From: Liolophura sinensis
Lineage: Eukaryota > Mollusca > Polyplacophora > Chitonida > Chitonidae
Assembly: GCF_032854445.1 (NCBI RefSeq)
Contig: NC_088297.1
Span: 475,169 to 539,168 of the forward strand
Length of the DNA stretch: 64,000 nt
Direction: 5' to 3'
Each line of letters opens with the position of its first letter. Positions within the stretch are counted from its first letter, which is position 1. Below, piece by piece: positions 31,501-43,850 of this stretch. Below the pieces are notes generated by a model. It ran no database searches and was not told the DNA's origin. It worked only from the letters and a program-made list of their open reading frames with translations. The position numbers and the translations under genes were made by a program.

Positions 31501-31969
31501 TGAGTGTATGGGTTTACTCTCTCAGTTAGGTTTTGCGTCAGATGCCTGTATTACAACGCGTTTACGAAAAGTTTCTTACAAAACTAAAAGCTAACATTGA
31601 CACAACGCTGACTGAGTGACTGATGGAGTTTAACGTCTTGTCCCAGCATTTTAAGAACTGCAACCTCGTGATGATGCAGACTGTTGAATCATTTTGTTTT
31701 TCTTTTTTATTTCATTCACCTTTTTCATTATCATTAGCCTCCGTACTTAGTTCTAATACTGACATCAGGTTTATTGGTTGGGCACTCAACATGTCGCGTT
31801 GTGCGCGTTGTGCAATAACGAGTGAACTCTTCAGCAGCGAAGTTACTTTTTGGCGTCTGGACACATATATGATGACCTCGTATACACAACACTATTATTT
31901 ACTCTTTGCCTGCAGTAAGCCTTTTTTCGGTCAGATGATCTATACTCAGTCTGCTTGTTGCAATTGTGT

Positions 31970-32345
31970 GTGATTCACTGTAGCGTGTGTTTTATCGTTG
32001 TGTGTGCATTGTTTAACTGTTCTGTGTGCTTCATGGTTGCGTGTGCATTGATCAACTGTTCTGTGTGCTTCATGGTTGTGTGTGCATTGATTAACTGTTC
32101 TGTGTGCTTCATGGTTGATTAACTGTTCTGTGTGCTTCATGGTTGTGTGTGCATTGCTTAACTGTTCTGTGTGCTTCATGGTTGTGTGTGCATTGATTAA
32201 CTGTTCTGTGTGCTTCATGGTTGTGTGTGCATTGCTTAACTGTTCTGTGTGCTTCATGGTTGTGTGTGCATTGCTTAACTGTTCTGTGTGCTTCATGGTT
32301 GTGTGTGCATTGCTTAACTGTTCTGTGTGCTTCATGGTTGCGTAT
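31970..32345. repeat. 39-bp minisatellite, about 9 units
   Basis: TGCATTGCTTAACTGTTCTG plus TGTGCTTCATGGTTGTGTG. The period is 13 codons, so long frames appear on both strands (MVVCALLNCSVCF on +, TMKHTEQLSNAHT on -). One unit at 32095-32118 is truncated. Confidence 0.95.
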
Positions 32346-32389
32346 GCTTCACTGACGCGTGTGCTTCATTGCTGTATGTCCTTCATTGC

Positions 32390-32725
32390 TGTGGGTGTTG
32401 TATTGTGTGGTCATGCTTGTTGTGTGTGCATGTTTGTTTTGTATGGATGTTTGTTATGTGTGGATGTTTGTTTTGTATATTTGTTTGTTGTGTGTGCATG
32501 TTTGCTATGTGTGCTTGTTTGGGTTGTGTGTATTTGTTTGTGTGTGCATTTTTGTTGTGTGTATTGATTTGTTGTGTATGTTTGTTGTGTGTATGTTTGT
32601 TGTGTGTGCATGTTTGTGATGTGTGCTTGTTTGGGTTGTGTGTGTTTCTTGTTTGTGTGTGCGTGTTCATTTGCTGTGCGTGTCCATTTGCTGTTCGTGT
32701 TCATTGGTTGTGCGTATACCGGACA
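32390..32725. repeat. Degenerate TGTTTGTTGTGTGTGCA array
   Basis: Low-complexity G/T-rich continuation of the neighbouring array with 16-30 bp irregular units. Cys/Val-rich frames here are by-products. Confidence 0.9.
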
Positions 32726-33560
32726 TTTGTAGCAAACTCCACACATGACGACTTTTCAGTTCTAATATTTTGCGTAAAGCTGCTAAGAGACAGATAGATA
32801 AAGAGCCAGACAGACAAATAAACGCTGGCGCAAACAAAACCTCTGTAGAGAGTAATTATATCTTTAAATATCTGGAAACGAGAGATATCCTAACACAATC
32901 AAAACATCCGACAAAACGCGCGTGCCAAAATACAATTTTTGCACAAACAGTACTATTTAAAACACATACACACGGGCATAATGTTAGAACTATTCCTTGA
33001 GCCAGACGAGTCGAGTCGCCTTATACAGTCCTCAGGTCATACGGTACGCGTTGTAGCTCTAGGACATGATACACGAATCAGTTTACACGTTAAAGCAAAA
33101 TCAATTTTATGTGTGAGAACTTTAGTCTTACTACGGTCTGCGTACAGTGCAAAGTTATTTGGTAAAAGGCAGTCAAGCAAATAGAGCAAAAGTTCATGAA
33201 AACAATGCATGACATTATACGAAGGTCTTCCTCATCAGGCAGTAAGAGTAATTCATTTTCACAATTGTTTGACGAGTCATTCATTTGAAATCAACTTTTT
33301 ATGGCTTGGAGTTTGCCTTTTTCTTCATATTATAGTAGACCTTAATTAAGACATCTGTAACTATGCACACATTCCTCTAAAACTAAAAATTTCACTGATT
33401 TCAGTAGGTCGAAGACGGTCTAGTAAGCTATGGGGAAAAACTACAGACACGGTACAGAGCGAATATATTCGTGTACAGTTCTTTGGTCAAAATGAATCAT
33501 GTTGGGGATTTTGATTTTCATGTGGTTTTATATGAAGCTCTGAATGTGTAATATATTACA

Positions 33561-33835
33561 TTTTTTTTTTTTTTTTTTTTTTTTGATTGGTGTTTTACGC
33601 CGTACTCAAGAATATTTCACTTATACGACGGCGGCCAGCATTATGGTGGGTGGAAACCGGGCAGAGTCCTGGGGAAACCCACGACCATCCGCAGGTTGCT
33701 GACAGACCTTCCCACGTACGGCCGAAGAGAAAGGCAGCATGAGCTGGCCTTGAACTCATAGCGACCGCATTGGTGAGAGGCTTCTGGGTCATTACGCTGC
33801 GCTAGCGCGCTAACCGACTGAGCCACGGAGGCCCC
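33561..33835 (-). mobile_element. SINE family A, full length
   Basis: A T-run, then TTTGATTGGTGTTTTACGCC through to GCCACGGAGGCCCC. On the minus strand the head has GTGGCTCAGTCGGTTAG (A box) and GAGTTCAAGGCCAGC (B box). This is the best-preserved copy in the window. Confidence 0.95.
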
Positions 33836-33839
33836 GTAA

Positions 33840-34505
33840 TATATTACACTTGTGCATTGGGGAGAGAATGGGTTTGTCTTTTAGAAGCTGGTAAGAGTGT
33901 CTTTAGGGAGGGGATGCGTGCATCTTTGGGGAGGGAATGGTGTGTCTTTTGGGAGGAATGAGTGTGTTTTTGGTGAGGGGAAAAAGTATGTCTTTGGGGC
34001 GGCTAGGGAATGAATGATTACGGCTTAACGCCACATCGACAATTTTTCAGCGATATCACGGCGAAAAGGTATAACTGGAGGAGATTCCATATTGTTCATA
34101 CTAACAGCAGCTAGGGCGATTCTGCCAACAGCACAGATCATGGTGAGCTGGCAAGCACTTCGCATGAACAGAGGCGATTTCAAATCATGATAAAGCAGTG
34201 AGTTTTAGTTCCTGCACACCCGGTTCATGCCTTCTGATACAAATGTGTACGTGCGAAAAGAGCAAAGAAAATGCATTGTTTCTATATCGTTCTTGTTCAC
34301 CTCGTTCCAACCAAAAATCTAGTTCGTGAAGAGTAATATCCTGTTACATGCGTCTGAGATCAAATCGAAAACATTGAATACGCCCGGGTTGTCACAGTGA
34401 CGTGCTATCGGTACATTCAAGTTATTTCGCGGATTTACGGTCGTCGCTATGACAACCCTGACAAGTAACATTCACGTGACCAAACGAAATTTGAAACTTC
34501 TGCAC
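33840..34505. other. No gene; family D fragment at 34005-34066
   Basis: A short G-rich imperfect repeat (GTGTCTTTGGGGAGGGAATG variants, 33860-34010) is followed by GGCTTAACGCCACATCGACA and TTTCAGCGATATCACGGCG. Confidence 0.6.
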
Positions 34506-34512
34506 AACTTAC

Positions 34513-34698
34513 GTGTACAAGATACTCTCTGGTGATGGAGGCAAATTTCGGTCTTCGTCCAAAGCAGTTCTCCTCAGGCTGTCCAGTTGTGGAGAGTGGC
34601 GATTTATGATATTAAACAATGAACATTCAAAGGATTGCCTACGAATTATTTTTTCTACGCAACGCAAATAAAATTGCCGATCGTATTTGTAAACTGAC
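34513..34698 (-). other. Possible unassigned exon
   Basis: Open on the minus strand with codon-like composition, for example YKYDRQFYLRCVEKIIRRQS and DSLRRTALDEDRNLPPSPES. It ends at TACAC|GTAAGTTG, a good 5' splice site. A possible acceptor is CACCTAG before 34698. No partner exon and no family recognised. Confidence 0.3.
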
Positions 34699-35007
34699 CC
34701 CCTAGGTGCGTGAAATATCAGAAACAAAATTGTGGGTCGCTAAACCGACCAATCAAGTCGACGTTACTGTGCAACCAATCGCGATCATTGTCACATTGAA
34801 TCTCGGAGATAGTACAGGCAAATTAGTAATTGTTACTAATATTTTCAGTTGTACATTCTCGTGGTCCAGTTCGGACTCGCGGCAAACTATGGAGCCAGTG
34901 TGCCAAATGACAAAAAAGTATACATACATTATATATATATCAACCATTTCCGATTTTCAACATAATGATCTAGACAGTTACACAAAGAAGACTTATACAT
35001 CAATCCA

Positions 35008-35074
35008 GCCGCCGTCGTATAAGTGAAATATTCTTGAGTACGGCGTAAAACACCAATCAAATAAATAAATATAC
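35008..35074 (+). mobile_element. SINE family A tail
   Basis: GCCGCCGTCGTATAAGTGAA through ACGGCGTAAAACACCAATCA and AAATAAATAAATAT; only the 3' end is present. Confidence 0.85.
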
Positions 35075-35554
35075 ATCAATCCAGGGCCCCCTACCCACAT
35101 TTTGGAGGATTTCTCACAATAGAAGCACCAAGTTAAGCTTTAAATTAAGTTTACCATTTCTTTCTGTTATATTTCCTTAGCTGTTTTAATGATGGTATAA
35201 AAATATAATATTAAAAAAACAGGTGGGATGCCTTGCATTGACAATAGAGGCATATTTCACGTGATAATTTGTACATGTACGAGTGTACGGGAAGCAGAAA
35301 GAGAACATTGCCTTGGAAAGTAAAAAGATCCATGTTAATCACTAGAGTATATTATTGGCGTTGGATATGGATTATTATGAGCGTTTTTTTATGTGCTATG
35401 TGTAGAATAAACCAATATGTGATCAACAATAAATTTGCAGATACCTGACCCTTTAATAACTGATGGAAACAGTCAGTCGTAGATTGTATATTTCTCTGTG
35501 AAGGCAGAGTTTTGGCATACATGTAAAAATGTAATGTTTGTGTACATGTCCCAC

Positions 35555-35668
35555 CAGCCCGGACACCGCGCATCAAACACCAGACCGGACACCGTGATCA
35601 AGACATCCGCCGGACACGGGGCTTCAAACACCAGACTGGACACCGTGACGAAAACACAGGGTTGGACA
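35555..35668. repeat. About 50-bp direct repeat, two units
   Basis: CAAACACCAGACCGGACACC and CAAACACCAGACTGGACACC head two units, with a third partial unit (GGTTGGACACAGCGC). Confidence 0.7.
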
Positions 35669-35949
35669 CAGCGCATTAGAGAAATAACCTTAATACCCTA
35701 TAGATTATAATTTGGCTGAAATCACCGCGCGTTATAACTAAAATCAGTATTGTTTTCAATATTCACGAAATCCACGAGTTTACAATTCTGAGAAGAATTC
35801 CTCCTCGTATTGGAGGTAAGCTTTTTAATAAATACGCCAAAAGTAATTTATTCACCTAAACGTGTGCATTCCTTACCTGGTCTCATCATCATCAAAAACT
35901 GTTGACCGCTCCTCTTTGCATGAATCCGTCCTAACTGCATACTTTGTAC

Positions 35950-36230
35950 ACTTTCTTACGTCTTCTGTGTTGAGCAACACATGTCTGTGTTGGAGTAACT
36001 CATTTCTGTGTTGAGTAACACATGTCAGTATTGGGGTAACACATGTTTATGTTAGGTTAACACATGTCTGTGTTGGGGTAACACATGTCTGTGTTCGGTT
36101 AACACCTTTCTGTGTTGGGTAATACATGTCTGTGTTGGTGTAACACATTTATGTGCTGGGGTAACACCTTTCTGTGTTGAATGAAAACGACACAAGTTGT
36201 TACGTTAGATTTCAACAGAGATATGTGCGT
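35950..36230 (+). mobile_element. ACACAAG-rich MITE, partial copy C with 26-bp array
   Basis: TGTTGGGGTAACACATGTCTG units (about 26 bp, nine copies) end in GAATGAAAACGACACAAGTT and GATTTCAACAGAGATATGTG, the right-end blocks of copies A and B. The left end is unclear. A (GTGTGC)n stretch follows. Confidence 0.6.
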
Positions 36231-36234
36231 GTGC

Positions 36235-37635
36235 GTGCATGTGTGTGTATGTGCGCGTGTGTATTTGCGAGTGTGTCTGATTGTATATGTTAAGGAGTTA
36301 GGTTGTGCATTTTACTTTCAGTATAATCGGATTTGACTTGATTCAGAAAACTCTCGTACAACCATAGAATACTTCTCCAAAGTGATTGCGTAAGTGAACA
36401 GTCCTGCTTAAAAACTGAATGATTGATTTACTGATTTCTGTCAACTTACACCCGATTAAAGACAATACCAATGATATTTACGTATTTATATTTGTTATTT
36501 ATTTATTCATTTATTGTTTGTTTATCTGTTCCATTGGTTTTTTTTTATTTGATTGTTGTTTAACTCCAAATTCAAATCTTCATGTGCACATGTAAATTTT
36601 TCCCAGGTGTAACGTAAAGACATGCAAGCCATTTGGTGGAGAAAACAGGTCGCTTACGACCTTGAGACGAAGGAAACGCCCCTTTCTCTCGTAGACCAAC
36701 CAAATTGTATATGGGGTGCAACTGCTTTTTTGTTACAAGAAACCGTTCTGTAATTTCTCTCTTGAATCTTCACTGATTGGCCTCGCTTTGGTGCGACCTG
36801 ATCACAACTTTCATGTAGGATTTTGCCTTTGGACACTGTTGCTTATTTTCTTGTTCCGCTTCGAAAGTAAGTGCGCGTTAACCGATGAAAGCTAACAGGA
36901 CTGTAGGCATGTATTAACAAAGAGTTCTAGATATTAATACAGTCAAACGACCTAAAAGCCATAAGCAACCTCAGGTGCTTAGACAAAACAGAAACAATGT
37001 TTAGAAACAAGGTTCAGCGTCAGTGTTTGCACCGACGACTCTAAACCAGTGTGTCAAGCCGATCTGTAGTATTTCGTTCACTAACCTGGAGCACCGTTGT
37101 TTTGAGTGTGCTGTACTCAACATTGCAAGGCTCTACACTACAAAAACAGGTTTCCCTTAACCTTACACTAATTCTGACTTCATATCGCCACATATCGACA
37201 CAATTAACAAAATCTACCTGTTGCATCGAAAGAAAGCCGAACTTTGCTAACCGGCATTATTTAATGGACTCGACAGCACTCGGCATAGTTCGGAAAAGCA
37301 TAGATAAGTGGAACGTTTGGGCTGAAAACAAAACGATTAAACTTTTAATAGGGCGTCTGACAACTGGACTCAACATTAATTTTTGTTTTGATGATGAACA
37401 GAAGGAATTATATTCAACTATTGTTAAAAAATGATGGTATTAAGTTCGTAAGAGAAGCGGAGTTCACTTTTGCAACAGTACTGAGACACGTAATTCGAAA
37501 ACAGCGGGTTGCGAAATTTGGATGCGCCTGTTGTATTTATGTATTTTCCAACGTTGTATTCTTTGTTATTAACTCAAGTTCACTAATACACTTGCTGACC
37601 GCTGACTGTAGCCTCCTGGTAAGAGCACCCGCTTC
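36235..37635. other. No supported gene
   Basis: A 127-codon open stretch at 37051-37434 (+) has no recognised similarity and no intron signals that pair with the exon at 37820. Confidence 0.5.
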
Positions 37636-37639
37636 GAAG

Positions 37640-37757
37640 TATCCTGGTATGTCCTTTGCATCCTGGTATTTCCTCTGCATCCTGGTATTTCCTTTGTATC
37701 CTGGTATTTCCTCTGTATCCTGGTATTTCCCCTGTATCCTGGTGTTTCCTTGTATCA
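37640..37757. repeat. 18-bp pyrimidine-rich array
   Basis: TATCCTGGTATTTCCTCTG units (about six) just 65 bases before the exchanger exon acceptor. It may lengthen the polypyrimidine region. Confidence 0.9.
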
Positions 37758-37819
37758 TGTATCAAGTGCGCGTGTGTAAAGTAACAATAACTTTTACTCT
37801 TTTTGGTTCTTCTTGACAG

Positions 37820-37948
37820 AGTTACGGGGGCCTTCGCGGGGCCGTCAGTTTCTCGTTGGTGGCCCTTCTAGATCCCAACTCCGGTGAGAATACCCGGATG
37901 TTTGTCACTACCACTCTGGCTGTGGCTATATTCACCGTGTTTGTTCAG
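37820..37948 (+). CDS. Na+/H+ exchanger (SLC9/NHE family), single exon
   Basis: TTCTTGACAG acceptor, then 43 codons with no remainder and a CAG|GTAAGT donor. It reads SYGGLRGAVSFSLVALLDPN, then MFVTTTLAVAIFTVFVQ. YGGLRGA and the T..F.TVFVQ helix are hallmarks of the late transmembrane core of plasma-membrane NHEs (NHE1-5 type), which swap cytosolic H+ for Na+. Both splice sites and the frame are intact. I could not find the preceding exons (for example the FGES.LND.V segment) between 24000 and 37800, nor following ones before 46476. It is either part of a gene with very large introns or a lone duplicated exon. Confidence 0.85.
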
Positions 37949-38144
37949 GTAAGTATCAAACAATTCTCTCCGCCATTATCGCGAACGTAGACTGATGATG
38001 AAAGTGGAAGTGGACCCCCAACTCCCTCAACACGGCGGGGCCATATGAGGCCTCCAAGGGGAATGAAAAAATGCTTAGTTGCTAAAAGTTGTTCATTGTA
38101 ACACGCTTAAGTTTCACATTCAAAATGTTAGCACCCAAGTACTC

Positions 38145-38295
38145 GATTCGTTGTGAGTGACATAGTGTTACAGGGTCCTCCGTGATATGGCCTACCAGCA
38201 ATCTGCACATGACCATGGGTTTGCTCCCACCACAATGATGGCCACCGTTGTATAAGTGAAATATTCTGGAGTATCAAGAAACAAACAAATATATC
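38145..38295 (+). mobile_element. SINE family A, degraded
   Basis: CCAGCAATCTGCACATGACC, CCACAATGATGGCCACCGTT and GTATAAGTGAAATATTCTGG keep the family A order with many changes. Confidence 0.7.
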
Positions 38296-38599
38296 GCTGC
38301 AATATTCATTTGGAATGATTGACGGTGCAGATGAACTCATCTAACGTCTGTAACGTTCTTAATGTTCATACATTCACCTTGCTTTCTAATGATGAAAGCA
38401 TCCGGGAGGACATATGCAGGAACCGCCTTCTTGAAAACTATGAACCATTAAAACTGATTACTTCAGAGATAAAACAACAACTGACCGGTTTTGAAATTAT
38501 CCGGCTGACAACTTTTGAAATAAAAAAAAATCAACATTTTTGACACAAGTTCCACTTTTGGAACAAGAAAGCAAATGTTTCTTTCAAAAATGGTCAGCA

Positions 38600-38775
38600 A
38601 GGATTGCTTAAACTTGTATATGTTTATCTCCAAAGTGGAACTTGTTTCATCAATGGCCAATTCTTATTTCAAAAGTGGAACTTGTTTCATTAATGGCCAG
38701 TCTTATTTCAAAAGTGGAACTTGTTTCATTAATGCTCAATTCTTATTTCAAAAGTGGTATTTGTTTCAAAACAGG
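38600..38775. repeat. 42-bp minisatellite, 4 units
   Basis: AAAGTGGAACTTGTTTCATT plus AATGGCCAATTCTTATTTC units. Confidence 0.9.
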
Positions 38776-39439
38776 CATCATTTTAAAATGGCGTCTTGTC
38801 TGATGTATTTAATTTAATGTTACAATTCTTGCGATATCATTTGCCAACACAAATGAAATTGCAAGAATTCATCATTTTTGTCCGAACGCTTAAAGCCTAC
38901 TGGTCTTCTTCGGACAATTAAAAAAAATGTTCTTTGCAACCACTTTTTTTTACTGATTTCCTGCAAAAAAAATTTGTCATGACTGAACCAAACTACTGTT
39001 GAGTAATCAAAAATCAAAATTAACTGTAAACAAATCCCTGCGTGACCTAGTTTTCCGCCATATTGTTATTTTGCATTTAGTCCCATGTAGTTTTGTGCCG
39101 AGGGATAATAAAATGCGTTATATTCAGCGACACGTTACATCAGTTTTAACAGTGACCATGTCTTATAGCCAGCAGATGGCTATGGCGGCAGCCTATACCT
39201 GTAACTACCTTTCTGTCGACCCTTCCACGCTTCAGCTACGCTATAAAACTATGTTTTGCATATAAAACACATATGTTTTTAATGTTAAACGTTATTACTA
39301 AGTATTTTAATATTCTTTATGTGAAATGAATTTTTTTACATTATCTTAACTATGAAGAGGTAATAACAGCCATTGCAAACGGGATATTAACCCAGGTCCC
39401 ACTATCGTTGTACAAGGCACATAACAGCTTAAATTATTA

Positions 39440-39556
39440 CTCTTCGGGGTCGTTGGTTTCCCCTGGTTTCCTCCCACCATAATGATGGCCGCCGTCGTAT
39501 AAGTGAAATATTCTTGAGTACAGCATAAAAAAAAACATTCAAGTAAATAAATAAAT
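39440..39556 (+). mobile_element. SINE family A, 3' part
   Basis: GGTTTCCCCTGGTTTCCTCC through GTATAAGTGAAATATTCTTG and an AAATAAATAAAT tail. Confidence 0.88.
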
Positions 39557-40599
39557 ATTATTCTGAGAATTTCTTGTGTCAAGTTTGTGGCCAAAACGAC
39601 TACAGTTCGGTGACAGTTAAGACCTACATGAGTGGTCAAACTTTCAGCGGAAAATGGAGTACCTCTTGTAATGAGTTCAAAATATATAATAGTTCAAAAC
39701 TGGCATAATGTCTGATTTCTCCGGAAATTTGTATGTCACACTAATGTACACAAGAGCGGACCCGGGTAAAGCAGAAATAATTTAGTTTTCTGTATTGTTA
39801 TATTGCTCATTTAATATGACAAGCCCTCAGACAGTGATTGGGGGAGAAATATACTTTCATCAACTCAACCAAATACTACAAGGTATGGAGCAGTTACGTA
39901 CACGACTGTCTGTCTAAAATTACCAACAACGCTGTGCTGCGTAACAACTGTGACATTGTCAACTCTAAAAACGTGTGTACAGATAGCTTGGAAGCCGTAA
40001 AACTGCATGCAGTTCCAGTTTGGGCTATTCTTTGTACATACAGAAATATGGATCTTTTGCCTAGAAGTCTCCGCTATAGCCTCCCCAACCATCCTCAGGC
40101 TACCAGTGTTGATGAGTCTGGATTGCATGCGAATATTGTTTGGCCCACGTGCTATGAATACCAGTAACTGACAAGATTATATATAGTGCAATGTCATATA
40201 TATGTATATTGTCATTAGTTCTTCTGTTTAGAGTTATATGGTTGGGATTTGTATCATTTATCATACCTGGAGCTGTTGAGCGCCTGATCGTGTATTTCGC
40301 CTATTCCTGTAACAACGCCTAATCATGTAACAGCGTAAAACACTGGGAAAACGCTGCGTGTATTCCTATAACAGCACGTGATCATGTTAAGCCGCTTCCT
40401 CTAATTGTGAAACATCGTCTAATCGTGGAAAAACTCTGCAACTAATCGTGTAACAGGTTCAAACGCTGTGTCCTTGATTGTGGAAATTCCACTAGTCGTA
40501 AAATATTGCCCAGTCTGTTTTACAGGGCGTTGTTTACAAATCATATACGTTTCATAGTTAAAACCAAAAATATAGGAAAATATAAGAAGTAATCGTGTT

Positions 40600-40700
40600 A
40601 AGATCTGCCCGGTTTCCTCCCGCCATAATATTGGCCGCCGCCGTATAAGTGATATATTCTTAAGTACGGCCTACAACACCAATGAAATAAATAAATATTT
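40600..40700 (+). mobile_element. SINE family A, 3' part
   Basis: GCCCGGTTTCCTCCCGCCAT, GGCCGCCGCCGTATAAGTGA and an AAATAAATAAAT tail. Confidence 0.88.
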
Positions 40701-41097
40701 ATCATACAGCCTTTTCAAAACATTGGTCCTAACGGAGCAATGCCCAATTCCACAGAACTAAAATTAACCTTTTGAAGTTCAATGTAAAACTAGTACGTAA
40801 AGTATGACTCAAAATTTGCTATGGATATATCCTAGCTAATTTCAAATCTTTAGGCCCACAAATAACGCATATATTAAATCTGATTTCAGCACAAAGGAAC
40901 AATTCCACAAAACCATTTCTGATTTAAAATTTCAATACTTCTCATAATCTTTACCTTTTATTGGTACAGGAAATTGACCCTTGGACACATTGGTTTTAGG
41001 ACACTATTAATATGAAGAGGCCAAAATTTAAAGTTCTAGTTCGCAAAAATACGCTCTAAAATCGTTTTCACTGAAGTCAGTAAGGTATTCCCCTTTT

Positions 41098-41320
41098 TTT
41101 AAGACGCACTCACGAATATTTCACATATACTACGGTGGTCAGCATAATGGTGGCAGGAAACCTTCCCGACAGACCTTCCTACATAGCTCGGATATTTCCA
41201 GTGTCACCAGGGCAAACATGAGCTGGACTTGAACTCACAGCGATCGACTGCATGGTGAGAGGCTCCTGGTTTATTGTAATGCGCTAGCATACTAATCACT
41301 AAGCCACGAATGCCCCTCAG
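41098..41320 (-). mobile_element. SINE family A
   Basis: GAATATTTCACATATACTAC, GAGCTGGACTTGAACTCACA and CTAAGCCACGAATGCCCC; minus orientation, with an internal deletion. Confidence 0.85.
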
Positions 41321-41809
41321 AACTAGCTCAGTTATATAGCACACTATGTAAGAAAAGGCAGAAAAAGCTTAAACAAAATATATGACTAAAACAACGTCAT
41401 CCATAACTTTTAACATGTTTTATTTCATCTCTGAAATAATTTCTTTCGCAGTCGACACAGCAGATCATCGTATCGTCATGTAACTGCCTTCTATATGCAT
41501 ACAGATGAGGGATTTTCATAGCTACAATGTTTCCACTTCGTACATACATCTATATACTGAATGGAAATTGGGACAAAGCCAAATTTTTAGACGCAGAAAA
41601 ATAAACAGTTTCCAAAGAATAGGGGTTAAGTTTCTCTGTTAGCATTAAGACAGCACCGACTTCTGTTCTTACAGAGTAAAGGCGGATCTAGCTAGCTTGC
41701 AATTTGTTTCTCAACGCCCACGCAGTGACTACGCAGGCCTACTAACTAAGGGACGACATCTTTCTTCTGGCCAGCTGACATGGAAATGACAGATAAATGT
41801 TTCGTTTCA

Positions 41810-41863
41810 GAAAGTACGTCAGCAGCCTGTGTGTTAGAACACACAGGCTGCTGACGTACTTTC
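41810..41863. repeat. 54-bp perfect palindrome, 26-bp arms
   Basis: The arm GAAAGTACGTCAGCAGCCTG plus TGTGTT is followed by a 2-base centre (AG) and its exact complement. A third partial copy CAGCAGCCTG follows at once. Confidence 0.97.
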
Positions 41864-43579
41864 AGCAGCCTGCATGAACCATGCTTATAAAACAGATGAC
41901 TACTTAAAACTATACATTTGCAAACTATGTTAGTATGACATTATAAGGCTCTATTTATTAACATAAAAGAAAAACAATTAAAAACAATACAAAGTCAAAA
42001 TCTCTCGCAGAGGGCCTATAACGTCAGTTGTGACAGGCGTAAAACTGAAACAAAATCTGCAACAGAATGGAAATGTGCCTGCATCGGTGCAAGTCGGGGG
42101 ATAGTAGGCCTGAGTGAATTCTTGTAAAAACAATGTTGTGAGTCGTACATTTCAAATTACGAGAGAAATAAACGGCAAAACAACAGTTTGTAAATGATGA
42201 TCTAATTCACAAAGGAGAGCTACACCTTATACCACGAACCAGTTTCGTGTTCCTAATATCTCTGATAAGGGAGATAATCCACGATTTACAGGATACCATA
42301 TAGGCATACATGTGTGGACATATTTGTAACTGGCCTACATACACAACGACCAGTGTTTTCTTGGTGGCCGTCAAAAAGATAAATCAAACATACTGATCAA
42401 AACACATGACACAAAACTCTGGCCTAACCTGGACAAATCATACGTGAAATTGGCACAAGTGGACAAAATCGCCCCAAGTCTGGATTATACCTTACAAATG
42501 CATGTTACTTATATATGAATGAGCAATTGAGCAATGTTAATAGACGTAGCTGTACAAGTTATGTTGTAGTCCATTGTACATTTAATGAGACTTTTGATTT
42601 CTAACGGCAAGGAAAACTATAAGAACCAATTTGTACGGTTAATCAGACAGAATAGGTCTGTTTTTTTCTCTTGCAATTCTGTTATCATTAACAGCTGTGT
42701 GCCGTGTTCGAATTTTTGGCTGAAGATGTTTGATATAGGTCCTGGTGTCATAAGAAAAGCGTTTAAATCCCTTATGAATTATAATTAGTCAAACATGACA
42801 TATGTAATCAGACATTTCCAGATTCAAGCGCTGGGAAAACATCTTTACTCTGTACAGGGCAGATTATCATAAATATATACACATACACACAGTGGGTTCA
42901 CTTGTCTGCAGCAATCTTACTCCTAAAATACCATAGCATTTATCAAACTGCAAATCACGTTTCATATATAATGCATTTTAACGTCATTATGCTGGTATGG
43001 ACCGATTCCGTGTTTTCGTAAAACATAGGTTACTTTCCTTTTCATGGATTATCCCCCCCTTGACGTTAGGTTTCTGGTCCTGTGTTGTTAGCAATTGGAA
43101 GTACTGGTATCATCGAATGTAATCAACCACAATGATCAACTGTGACTAATCCGCTGGTAAATTTGTGATTTTCTTTGGAAACGCTGCAATTTGCTTCTGT
43201 AAACTTAGAAACTGAGAAAGTAAACGGCAGCATCTTCCATTGGCCATTATGCTTTAATACTGAAATAAAAAACAGATTCCATCAGTAAAGGGAGGTAAAT
43301 CCTTGAAAAGGGAGGTAAATCCTTGAAAAGGGAAGTGACATATGTACAATGAAAACACGAAATAGATCAGTATGCTAATTTTGTGCAAATGAATCCTGGT
43401 AAATAAACTTGAAACTCTGATCACATACTATAACCCAACACATACATATACACAAAACACAATTTAATATGCAAAAAAAGAAAGACATCATTCTTGAGTA
43501 TTAGTAGAAAAATAACGAAAATGATATTAGTTCTCTATATGTATGGGCCAGTCAGTCAGTCACGGACTACAAGTGTGAT

Positions 43580-43850
43580 ACACTAATTTTTGGACAGGTA
43601 TAAAACACACCCATTTTGAACCAGGTGTAAAACTCACCCATTTTTAGACGAGCGTAAAACCCACCCATTTAGAGAAGGAGTAAAACGCCTATTTAGGGCA
43701 AGTGTAATACACACTCATCATTGGACAGACGTAAAATACTCCCATTTTTGGGACAGCTGTAAAACAGACCTGTTTTGGACATGTATATGGCACGTCTTCA
43801 TCTGACGTGTAAAACGTAGGCTGTCTATTTTGGACAGGTGTAATTTGGAT
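43580..43850. repeat. Degenerate 35-bp array
   Basis: TTGGACAGGTGTAAAACACACCCATTT variants recur about seven times with irregular spacing. Confidence 0.8.

Noticed and set aside
31946-32797. Cys/Val-rich and His/Thr-rich frames resembling membrane or secreted repeat proteins
   Set aside because: They follow the 39-bp and GT-rich arrays on both strands at once.
37051-37434. 127-codon + strand open stretch as a gene
   Set aside because: No recognised motif, ordinary AT-rich codon content, no splice partner.
39838-40167. 109-codon + strand open stretch
   Set aside because: Overlaps an 87-codon minus frame, no family similarity, no upstream start context or splice support.
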